A stretch of 64,000 bases of DNA from Chrysogorgia sp. JL179-B06 (lineage: Eukaryota > Cnidaria > Anthozoa > Scleralcyonacea > Chrysogorgiidae), in assembly GCA_035772405.1 (NCBI GenBank), contig JAYKKM010000428.1, positions 901,001 through 965,000 of the forward strand, given 5' to 3'. The notes beneath the pieces were generated by a model, which worked only from the letters and a program-made list of their open reading frames with translations, did no database searches and was not told the DNA's origin. Within the stretch, counting starts at the first letter, position 1. The number at the start of each line of letters is the position of its first letter. The position numbers and the translations under genes are program-made. Of the stretch, positions 44,501 through 56,500 are shown one piece after another.

Positions 44501-47500
44501 TAAACGTATATAAGTGATGGTTTCTACGTTGTCTTGCCTATGAAATTTCTTGGCCAAATCCCATTCTGGAGTTACGGTGTTCGGTAGTCAGTTGTCGCTT
44601 CATTCTATCAGGGCTATTAATGTTATCGGTTGGTGGAACATTGCTGTCTCCTTCTTTCGCATGTGTTAATACTGATTTAATAAAGTTATAAAGTTCAAAA
44701 GCATTTCTTATTTTTTCTTCCGCAAGACCTACAAATCCGCTCGGAGAAAGTTTCACTGCGTAGTAATACAAAGCCGATTGATTCACAAGCCTCAGCCAGA
44801 ATCAACTCTGTGCTTCCATGTCTACACGATTGCTTGAATAAATTTTCAAAATAAATCTTGTTTTCCACCAGATGCAGTCAAGCTTTTTACGGAGTTTCAG
44901 ACATGGATATTTCACGATTCGGCCCGAAGTGAAATTTTTCGAAAACGTTACACCACGGGCGGAGAGGGAGGGTGAGCACGCCATTTATCCTGGTCAGCGG
45001 CAAGCAATCGTCATCTGGACGATCCTTTTATTAGTATTAAGTTAGTAATTGGATTTTTACTTAGCTTTCCTGTGTCGCAGGGGTTAGGGTTAGAAAACCC
45101 ATTGGGCGGGGGTTAGGGCTAGGATCTAAGTTGTTTTGGGGTTAGCATACAGTTCTACGATGTATTATCGTAATATAGGCATCTCTCGCGGATACTAAAA
45201 AAGATCGTCCAGAAGACGATTGCTTGCCGCTGACCGGGATAAATGGCGTGCTCACCCTCCCTCTCCGCTTCCCAAAATTTTTAATCATTGAGGAAAGCCC
45301 GCTTGTCGCTGATTGGTTGTTTTTGACAGTTCTTCATCTGGGCGGAAATCCAAAAACATGGGTCTTTCGTGCAGGCGTTCCCTCCCATCCCTTTCCGCTT
45401 TGCCCCTCCCCCTAACGCCGCCACGGTGCGCACTAGATAGTTAGTCGCCAGAACCATGTTGAGCCCGCCAACACCACAACCCAGTGGTGACATGTTCGTC
45501 GTAAAACAGTCGCAAATCGCTCGTAAATCTTAGCACGTGGAGAAGAGCGTTCATGCAGAAGAATACATGACAAACTCTCAATCCTAGACCAGTAAATTTG
45601 ATTTTGTCATCGATAGTGAACTGGGAGAAAAACTTGCGAACGAAATACCTCGATCGAGTATTTCACCGGATAGTTTTCTTAGTGATATAAATCATCCAGT
45701 TCATGGGCTCCCTAGCTTTCAAGAAATTCTAGAAAGTGATGTTTTAAAACTACTCCATGGTTTAGGGCCCAACAAAGCATCTGGAATTGATGGTATCTCA
45801 TCTCGTATCCTAAAAATTTCAGCATCAGTTATTGCACCATTTCTAACATCCATATTTAACCATTCCATTATAACAGGCATATTTCCCAATGATTGGAAAA
45901 TCGCTAGGATTACTCCGATATTTAAGTCTGAAGCTAAAGATGAAATGACCAATTACAGACCGATATCGGTTATTTCAGCAGTTGCCAAAATTGCGGAAAA
46001 GCTGATTCATAACCAGATCTATAATTATTTACATGACTTTAATCTGCTTACAAATTGCCAACACGGATTTAGATCACAACACTCAACTGTTACAGCACTG
46101 CTGGATATTACTAACGAGTGGTACAAAAACATTGATATTGGTAAACTAAATGGGATTGTGTTTCTGGACCTAAAAAAAGCATTTGATTCTGTCGACCATA
46201 ACATACTTTTAAACAAAATAGCAAGTTATGGAATAAAAGGAACAGCGCATCGCTGGCTGGAGTCGTATCTATCAAATAGGACCCAGTACTGTTGTGTGAA
46301 TGGTAATACATCAAGCCCATCAATTATGAAAACAGGCATACCGCAAGGTTCTGGTTTAGGCCCATTGTTATTTCTAATTTACATCAATGACTTACCAAAG
46401 TGTCTAAACAGGGCAAAACCAGACATGTTTGCAGATGATACCCAAATTGCAACAGCAAGTGATGATATTAAAGTAATTGAAGAAACATTGAATGGCGATT
46501 TAAACAATGTTGCAAATTGGCTGTCTGCAAATAAATTAACTTTAAATAACAGTAAAACCGAATATATGATAATTGGTACCAAGAAAAGGCTTAGCCAACT
46601 AACTTTTGATCCAGTTATCAATATTGGTAATTTAGAAATTAAGCGAGTTAAAACGACAAAATCGTTGGGCCTAATGATAGATGAGTCTCTAAGCTGGTCA
46701 GCGCAAGTCGAACACATTTCAAAAAAGGTCACCTCAGGCCTCGGTATACTCAGACGACTTCGAGATACAATCGAATATAATACCCTAATAACAATATACC
46801 AATCCATAATTCAACCTTACTTCGATTATTGTGCTCAAGTATGGGGTTGCCTAGGGAAAATATTAGCAGATAAACTACAAAAGTTACAGAGCAGGGCGTT
46901 TCGAATAATCTCACGTGAGAATTATACGACACGATCAGCTGACATATTAAGTAAGCTAGGAATTCCGAACCTCGAAAAACGAAGGATGCAACAACTTTCA
47001 ATTTTCATGTACAAGGTGAAAAACAGAATGGTTCCTGATTATTTGTGTGATATGTTTATAAATATTAGTGACGTACACGACCATAACACAAGACAATCGA
47101 GAGCCAATTTGACATTACCCAAACCAAAAACAAACAATATGAAAAACGCATTCTCATACAGAGGGGCGGAAGTCTGGAACTGTCTTTCTTTATCACAAAA
47201 GTCCTCGGAAACTATTGCTAATTTTAAAACTAGCATAAAACGTACATGTTAACATTAAGTAACATATTCATTTTGCCTTTGTTCTTATCTATAGTTATAA
47301 TTAACTTTCTTGTAAATATCGTAATTCATATTTTTACTAGTATAAGCACGGCCGGTTGGAAGATCACCTTTTTTCTTTTCTTGTAAATAATTAATTTATC
47401 AGGTGAAATTGTACCGTGTTGAAATATAGTTCATAATAATAATAATAATAATAATAATAGTCAAAACGGATATGTAGATACTTTCCAAAATTAGGCAAAC

Positions 47501-50500
47501 GACGTTATTCGGGATTTCGAAATATCAATCGCAACAACGTATGCTGCGAGGTTTCAAAATATATTTGTGGACTGACAAAATATATTTGCCGACTGAAACT
47601 ATTATAGGCGCATTGCATATTCGTAATGTCACTAAAGCCCGGTTTCCATATGATCGCAATGATCGCAAGGATCGCAGAAATAAAGAGTTCTGCGATCATT
47701 GCGATCATAAACCTGGCGATAGTTGCGATCTCTGCGATCGAAGCCCGATTTCTATATATGAATACAACGATCGCAACGAGTCGACGATCGTTGCGATCGT
47801 TGCGATCGTTGCAATCGCTGCGATCGTTGCGATCATATGGAAACCGGGCTTTAGTCTTACTAGTCATAGATGCTTTTAAATAAGTGATAAAACGTATTGT
47901 GCTGCGTAGGCAGTGTAGAAATACAAATCAAATATCTCAGTAAAAAGATTGGTGTACAGATTCGGCAGAAATAGCGGGTAAGCTGTCTATTAATGTCTAA
48001 CGTTTCGAGCGAAGGCCCTTCCGTGTCACTCAGTTCAGTTATTATTTCAGTTTACGTTTCACTCTCTGACGAAGGGCTTCACTTCCACACTATTTCATAG
48101 ACTTGCTCCAAATCTGCCTCTTGATTCGGGTTTGTTTCGAGAATAGTATACAACCCGTCTTCTCGACTGAACAAACTCGTCTTTGAAACCAAACCACTCT
48201 CGAAACAAACCCATCTTTAAACAAACCCAAAACAATCAAAGAGGCAGACTTGAAGCAAGTCTAACTATTTCACTATTTCGGCAGTACACCTAATTTCACT
48301 TTCCGAGTTCCGACCGTTTGGCAAAATGGTTCGTAATATTTACGACGAACATGTTACCGCTGGGTTAATGGTGTTGGCGGGCTCAACATGGTTCTGGCGA
48401 CTACTATCTAGTGCGCACCCGCCGCCACGCAGGCATGACATCCAATCCATTGTTTTGATTCTAATACACTAACATGGGAAAGTATATTAGTTTTTAGATT
48501 TTACACGCTACATAAACCCTGAATTTGCCCGAGATACATACATATAATACATAAAACATGAGCGAAAGCTTCATTAACAACAATATCATACAATAATACT
48601 AAATTTGTGGCAAAACTCCTGGAAACAGCAAACTCCGTAGCTCAGTCGGTGGAGCACTGCTAGTTAATAAATATAAAGCAGTTCATGTTGTGACATCAAC
48701 ACGAAAATATCAGTATGACATCCACACAAGACTGAATGACGATGTTATAAGCGAGTACGATAAACAGTGATATATTATAAACCTAATATTACTGTAAACA
48801 CTTATACTGACCCAATACTACTGTATAACCCTTATACAGACTTAATACCACTGTATAACCATTATACCAAGTTAGTATAAGCGTAAGCGTTCATATTAGG
48901 CTTAATTATAAGAGTTAGATTTCACTGTTTATTGTACTATCTTACATTTGCCATATTCCAAAACACGTTATTGTCATTCGGCCAGAAATTTTCGTGTGAC
49001 GTAACAACATCATGAACTGCTGTATATTTAGTGGCTCGTGTGAAATATTGAGTGTCGATTGAGTCTCTCCTTTGAATTAAGTATTATCATTAATTAACTT
49101 ACATGTCTTCTTAAATTAAGGATTAAAATTAAATCAAGAGATGCTAATGCTATACTTAACCCTAACCCCCCCCCCCCCCCCCGCTAGAGTTTAATCCTAA
49201 ACCTAATCTCCCCCAACCAACCCTTATGGACTGTTTACACTTATAGATACATTAAATGTGAGACATTACAGGATTATTTCATTATGACTATGCCTTAATT
49301 TGAGGATAATACTTAATTATAAGGGGAGACTCTGTTGAGATTGGAAGGGTCACTGGTTCTATTTTCAGCCAGAAGACCCTATGAAGAACACCCTAGGAAG
49401 AAGGCCCCCTAGGAAGAAGGTCCCATAGGAAGAAGAAGGCCCCTAGGAAGAAGAAGGCCCCCTATGAACAAGGCCAATAGGAAGAAGGCCCCTAGGAACA
49501 AGAAAGCCCTAGGAACAAGAAAGCCCTAGGAAGATGAAGGCCCAAGGAAGAAGAAGGCCCTAGGAAGAAGAAGACCCAAGGAAGAAGAAGGCCCTAGGAA
49601 GAAGAAGGCCCAAGGAAGAAGTAGGCCCAAGGAAGAAGGCCCTAGGAAGGAAGTCCAAAGAAGAAGAAGGCCCTAGGAAGAAGAAGGCCCCAGGAAGAAG
49701 AAGGCCCTAGGAAGAAGGCCCTAGGAAGAAGGCCCTATAGGAAGAAGGCCCTAGGAAGAAGAAGGCCCCCTAGGAACAAGAAAGCCCTAGGAACAAGAAG
49801 GCCCCTAAGGAACAAAAACGCCCTAGAAAGAAGGCCCCCTAAAAAGAAGAAGGCCCTAGGAAGAAGAAGGCCCTAGGAAGAAGGCCCTAGGAAGAAGGCC
49901 TTAGGAAGAAGGCCCCTTAGGAAGAAGGCCCTAGGAAGAAGAAGGCCCCCTAGGAACAAGAAAGCCCTAGGAACAAGAAGGCCCCCTAGGAACAAGAAGG
50001 CCCTAAGGAAGAAGAAGGCCCCTAAGGAAGAAGAAGGCCCCTAAGGAAGAAGAAGGCCCCTAAGGAAGAAGAAGGCCCCTAAGGAAGAAGAAGGCCCCTA
50101 AGGAAGAAGAAGGTCCAAGGAAGAACAAGGCCCTAACAAGAAGAAGGCCCAAGGAAGAAGAAGGCCCTAACAAGAAGAAGGCCCAAGGAAGAACAAGGCC
50201 CTAGGAAGAAGAAGGTCCTAACAAGAAGGCCCAAGGAAGAACAAGGCCCTAACAAGAAGAAGACCCAAGGAAGAACAAGGCCCTAACAAGAAGAAGACCC
50301 AAGGAAGAACAAGGCCCAAGGAAGAACAATGCCCTAACAAGAAGAAGGCCCTAACAAGAAGAAGGCCCTAACAAGAAGAAGGCCCTAACAAGAAGAAGGC
50401 CCTAACAAGAAGAAGGCCCAAGGAAGAACAAGGCCCAAGGAAGAACAAGGCCCTAACAAGAAGAAGGCCCAAGGAAGAACAAGGCCCAAGGAAGAACAAG

Positions 50501-53500
50501 GCCCTAACAAGAAGAAGGCCCAAGGAAGAAGAAGGCCCTAACAAGAAGAAGGCCCAAGGAAGAAGAAGGCCCAAGGAAGAAGAAGGCCCAAGGAAGAAGA
50601 AGGCCCTAGGAAGAAGAAGGCCCTAGGAAGAAGGCCCAAGGAAGAAGAAGGCCCTAGGAAGAAGGCCCTAGGAAGAAGGCACTAGGAAGAAGGCCTCCTA
50701 GGAACAAGAAAGCCCCTAAGGAACAAAAACGCCCTAGAAAGAAGGCCCCCTAGGAAGAAGAAGGCCCTAGGAAGGAAGATGCCCCCCAGGAAGAAGGCCC
50801 CCTATGAAGAAGGCCATAGGAAGAAGAAGGCCCTAGGAGGAAGGACCCCTACGTAGAAGGCCATAGGAAGACAAAGGCCCCCTAGGAACAAGAAAGCCCT
50901 AGGAACAAGAAGGCCCCCTAGGAACAAGGCCCTAAGGAAGAAGAAGGCCCCTAAGGAAGAAGAAGGCCCCTAAGGAAGAAGAAGGCCCCTGAGGAAGAAG
51001 GCCCCTAAGGAAGAAGAAGGCCCCTAAGGAAGAAGAAGGCCCCTAAGGAAGAAGAAGGCCCCTAAGGAAGAAGAAGGCCCCTAAGGAAGAAGAAGGCCCC
51101 TAAGGAAGAAGAAGGCCCCTAAGGAAGAAGAAGGCCCCTAAGGAAGAAGAAGGCCCCTAAGGAAGAAGAAGGCCCCTAAGGAAGAAGAAGGCCCCTAAGG
51201 AAGAAGAAGGCCCCTAAGGAAGAAGAAGGCCCCTAAGGAAGAAGAAGGCCCCTAAGGAAGAAGAAGGCCCCTAAGGAAGAAGAAGGCCCCTAAGGAAGAA
51301 GAAGGCCCCTAAGGAAGAAGAAGGCCCCTAAGGAAGAAGAAGGCCCTAGGAAGAAGACCTAGGAAGAAGAAGGCCCTCCTACAACGAAGAATGCCCACTA
51401 GGAAGAAGGCCCCATAGATGAAGAAGGCCTAGGAAGAAGGCTCCCTAGGAAAAAGAAGGCCCCCTAGGAACAAGAAGGCTCTAGGAGCAAGAAGACACTA
51501 GGCCCAGAAGGCCCTAGTGTTGCATTTTCCGCTCACTTTATATTCAAAATGCCTCTTACAGCGGTCGCTTTGTAATCCTTTCATTGTATGAACTGAGTGC
51601 ACGTCATAACTTAATATACAAAATTTTAAAAAAGTTAATAGAAAGAGGGTCCTGAAGGGTAAAATGGGATTTGTCCATTTTTAGCACTGGGAACTGGCAT
51701 TCTTAGGGATTTTCCTCCCTGGGAATGGAATTAAAATGCCACTGGGAATGGAATAACTTTAATAGAGCACGTGATGTGTTGCTAATGGGCGTGGGATTTG
51801 CTAAAATTTCTACGTTGGGAAAAACGAAGCGTTTTCATTGAATTCGTTGTATTACTATACATACCTGGGCTAACTGTAAAACTGTAGTATGATCCATATT
51901 TAATTCACCAGGAACTGATTGAACAATGCGATTTTGACCAACAGGAATGATTTGAAATCCGCTACCTAATGCATGAAGTTTCTTAATTGAACGAGCCAAA
52001 TCATCCCTAAAATGAAAATAAAAAATAGTAATTTCAATGTTTTGTTGTACTACGCAACCATTTGAATGTCATACATTCAATGCATTGATTTACTGTAATG
52101 TACAGTACTAAAACTTAAATACCCTAACTCCAAATGTTGTGTCTTCTCGAATATTTCTGCGCAAAAATGTTTGAATTGGTTAAATTTTTTAACGTATACT
52201 TGGACCACGACCGCGCAAAGGAGAGCTGGGGAGAGAGAGGGTTGTGACGTATCCAGAGCGAAGCGCAAGTGTCTCTTATAGTTTCTGTTGATATGACACC
52301 TTCGCCTAAGTCCTTTGATTTCTTCGAACTTCTTGAGTCGCACAACAAATTCTATCAATGAAATAAGTGAAGAAAAATTTGGAACTGCTATTCTCGTCAC
52401 AGTTAGTAGACCCATTCCCCTTGAACTCGGTCAACATAGCGACACTTTTATCTCGATTTTCCGAATTTCAACAGGACACAGAAAATCAACAAATGTTTGC
52501 ACAGAAATACTCAGGAACACAACTATTTACTTAATGAAAAAATGGGTTAGAGCCTAGGGGCACTTTAACAAATTAATTTAACACGATGTTTACCAACTAT
52601 CTATATTGCAATAATTGACATATGCTCACACTTGCTGCGAAAAATGAGAAGCCAAAACATTTTGGAGAGACGGCCATCTTGGAGAGAGCACTTGCGCTAT
52701 GTAGTTTCTGTCACAGCAGGGCCGCCAAGAGACAGGATGGGCCCCGAGAGAAGGAAAGGTGGCGGGCCTCCAACGTCAAACAAAGTTTGCGTCGAATTTT
52801 ACTCTCATGCGACTAATGGTATTTATTGACTTTTCTAAACCATTTTAATTTACGAAAAGCCCAATTTAATATTTATCACAAAAGCAAATACGTTAGATCA
52901 ACAGTAACAAACTAACAATATTTATTAAATTAAAATACCGCTTTACGGGCCTTTTTTGAGCAAACGTGTCAATTACTCCAGTAAAGTCAATCTTTTTTGT
53001 CAACTCTCAATACTGAGAACAGCAAGGTCGTTCAGTCTCCCCTGCGTCATTGTGCTTCGCATAAAGCTCGTATAAAGAATGGGCTTGCAGACGTTCCTTT
53101 TTCTGTTGTGACAGTTGAACTTTTGTGACATGCTCCTGCAACAGTGGATCGTAATGCGTCAGAAGCTCCAAAATTCCAAGAAAATTGCCATTGTGGACAT
53201 CTCCGATCTTGAAAGAAGCTTCTTCCATTTGTTTGCCTCTGAAAGAATGCTTCTATCAAGTAGGTCATTGATTTCTGCCAGACTATGTACTGTAGCACCT
53301 TTTATGTACAGCACTCTGCTCGTGTGTTGAAAGCCTGTCGAACAGTTTCCTCTACTTGTTTTCACTTTCCCATCTACCTGGTGATGCTAATGTTGACTGA
53401 GCTGAATGTTAGAACAGTCTACATGGAACAGTCTACATGGAACAGTCTATACATGGCAGGCAGAATAACACGTTCTTGGTGGGACTGAAAACCAGCCATC

Positions 53501-56500
53501 TTCTGGGAGTGAGTTCGCCATTTAGCTTCTTTGCATTCAGGACAGAACTTGGGGTGATTGACAAAAATATCACAAGGAAACAGTGTAGGATACAGTGACT
53601 ACATTTCGATGTCGAATCGACATTTTTGGGCTTAGTAGATCCTACTGTTCTAACTTCTCGTTGAGTGGACGGCTGCAGAATTGGCTCTTTATGTGATTCA
53701 TCCGCTTCATTTTCTAAGAAGCCTTGATCTTCAGTTGTTTCGAGGGAAAGTGATGGTTCAGACTGATGACTGATCATCACTTGGTGCATCTTGTTCTTGT
53801 ATTGCACACTTGGTAATTCTAGATAGGAGGATATGCTGTAGGTTGACAACTGATTCATTTTGGCATCTTAGAAAATCAAAGACAGATATTCCCCTACAGT
53901 ATAGTAAAACTACAGTATATAGCGTGGTGCCAGAAAGTGGTTCCGAAGGTGGTCTCTCCTGCAATATGGCGGCGGTGAGCTATTTCTTACTTCAATTTCA
54001 AAATAATAGATGCTCCAGTCTCTAAGAGAGATCAATGGTCACACTGAACACGAAAACATCATAAGGTGTCCCATTTTCAAAAATGGGCAGTTCTAATGGG
54101 ATTATTACATGGGGAAATTTCAGTCCGGGACCGGGCTGAAAAAAAGTTCGATTACATGAGCAATTTCAGAAATTATGCAGAAGCCAGTCAGTGTTTCCGT
54201 TTACGCCTGCGTAATGAACATTCGTACGCTAAATTTAGCGCTGGCTGAAATTTTTGAGCGATTACATGGGAAATTTCAGGATGTAATCGCAACGTCAATT
54301 TTTAAGGGATTTGTTTATGAGACTCAACCCGGCAAACCGGGTTGAGAATTCAGCCCGAGCTGAAAGTCTCCATAAATCGGCACCTAAATTTTCCTCAAGC
54401 CTGGTTTCCATATGATCGCAACGATCGCAGCGATTGCAACGATCGTCGACTCGTTGCGATCCTTGCGACTCGTTGCATTCATATAGAAATCGGGCTTCGA
54501 TCACAACGATCGCAGAGCTAGAAATTTTTCGCAACGATCGCAACGATCGCCAGGTTTATGGTTTCCATATGATCGCAAGGATCGCAATGATCGCAGAACT
54601 CTTTATTTCTGCGATCCTTGCGATCATATGGAAACCGGGCTTTAGGATGAACCCTGTTGAAAGAAGAAATAACAATAAATGCAATCATTTTCTTTTTTCC
54701 ACAATTTTCGAAGATTAACAGATTACTGTGAGGTGGGAGTGTTAGAGAGTAGTTTTAGATCTTACTCAGTGACATCTTGTCTTGATTTGCCACCTCCCTT
54801 TAGAAGCAACTTATGAAGCTCGTCCAAAGCTAAAAGTCCTAGATGAGAAATAACAACTTACGGGAATATCTATCAAAGGATACGAATATCACGATAGAGA
54901 TACAAGATTAAGGACATAAGGATAAGGGTGCGTGAATAAATGGATATAAAGACGTGAGGATATAAAGATGTGAGGATATAAAGATGTGAGGATATAAAGA
55001 CGTGAAGATATAAAGAAGTGAGGACATAAAGAAGTGAGGATATAAAGACGTGAGGATATAAAGAAGTGAGGATATAAAGAAGTGAAGATATAAAGAAGTG
55101 AGGATATAAAGAAGTGAAGATATAAAGAAGTGAAGATATAAAGAAGTGAGGATATAAAGATGTGAGGATATAAAGATGTGAGGATATAAAGAAGTGAGGA
55201 TATAAAGAAGTGAGGATATAAAGATGTGAGGATATAAAGACGTGAAGATATAAAGAAGTGAAGATATAAAGAAGTGAGGATATAAAGAAGTGAGGATATA
55301 AAGAAGTGAGGATATAAAGACGTGAAGATATAAAGAAGTGAAGATATAAAGATGTGAAGATATAAAGAAGTGAGGATATAAAGAAGTGAGGATATAAAGA
55401 AGTGAAGATATAAAGAAGTGAAGATATAAAGATGTGAAGATATAAAGAAGTGAGGATATAAAGAAGTGAAGATATAAAGAAGTGAGGATATAAAGAAGTG
55501 AGGATATAAAGACGTGAAGATATAAAGAAGTGAAGATATAAAGATGTGAGGATATAAAGAAGTGAAGATATAAAGAAGTGAGGATATAAAGATGTGAGGA
55601 TATAAAGAAGTGAAGATATAAAGAAGTGAGGATATAAAGAAGTGAGGATATAAAGAAGTGAGGATATAAAGACGTGAAGATATAAAGATGTGAGGATATA
55701 AAGAAGTGAGGATATAAAGATGTGAGGATATAAAGATGTGAGGATATAAAGATGTGAGGATATAAAGAAGTGAAGATATAAAGAAGTGAGGATATAAAGA
55801 AGTGAGGATATAAAGACGTGAGGATATAAAGACGTGAGGATATAAAGAAGTGAGGATATAAAGATGTGAGGATACAGTATAAAGAAGTGAGGATATAAAG
55901 ATGTGAGGATACAGTATAAAGAAGTGAGGATATAAAGACGTGAAGATATAAAGACGTGAAGATATAAAGATGTGAGGATATAAAGAAGTGAGGATATAAA
56001 GAAGTGAAGATATAAAGAAGTGAGGATATAAAGAAGTGAGGATATAAAGATGTGAGGATATAAAGAAGTGAGGATATAAAGAAGTGAGGATATAAAGACG
56101 TGAAGATATAAAGATGTGAGGATATAAAGAAGTGAGGATATAAAGATGTGAGGATATAAAGAAGTGAGGATATAAAGAAGTGAGGATATAAAGAAGTGAA
56201 GATATAAAGAAGTGAAGATATAAAGATGTGAAGATATAAAGAAGTGAGGATATAAAGAAGTGAAGATATAAAGAAGTGAGGATATAAAGAAGTGAGGATA
56301 TAAAGACGTGAAGATATAAAGAAGTGAAGATATAAAGATGTGAGGATATAAAGAAGTGAAGATATAAAGAAGTGAGGATATAAAGATGTGAGGATATAAA
56401 GAAGTGAAGATATAAAGAAGGGAGGATATAAAGAAGTGAGGATATAAAGAAGTGAGGATATAAAGACGTGAAGATATAAAGATGTGAGGATATAAAGAAG

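Larger units (their letters stand above)
43980..45425 (+). mobile_element. TIR element carrying RecQ-like helicase piece
   Basis: GAAACGCCTGCACGAAAGAC...TTTTTGGATTTC (44027-44063) is repeated inverted as GAAATCCAAAAAC...GTCTTTCGTGCAGGCGTTC (45345-45380). The ends (CTGCGAAGCAGACGTTTAGG left, CGTTAGGGGG right) resemble Kolobok-type elements that carry RecQ-like helicases in cnidarians. It contains a helicase fragment (44152-44478) and a nested MITE (44956-45270). No transposase was recognised, so it is non-autonomous or decayed. Confidence 0.6.
45419..48433. repeat. 90-bp inverted repeats 2.9 kb apart
   Basis: 45429-45506 (TGCGCACTAGATAGT, GTCGCCAGAACCATGTTGAG, CCCGCCAACACCA, ACATGTTCGTCGTAAA) recurs inverted at 48340-48418. 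They may be the ends of a larger DNA element into which the LINE (45585-47458) and a MITE later inserted, or two inverted copies of one repeat. Confidence 0.65.

Noticed and set aside
47505..47883. Open frames rich in Asp/Arg/Asn and Ile/Ala repeats
   Set aside because: GATCGCAA octamers of the MITE read in several frames.
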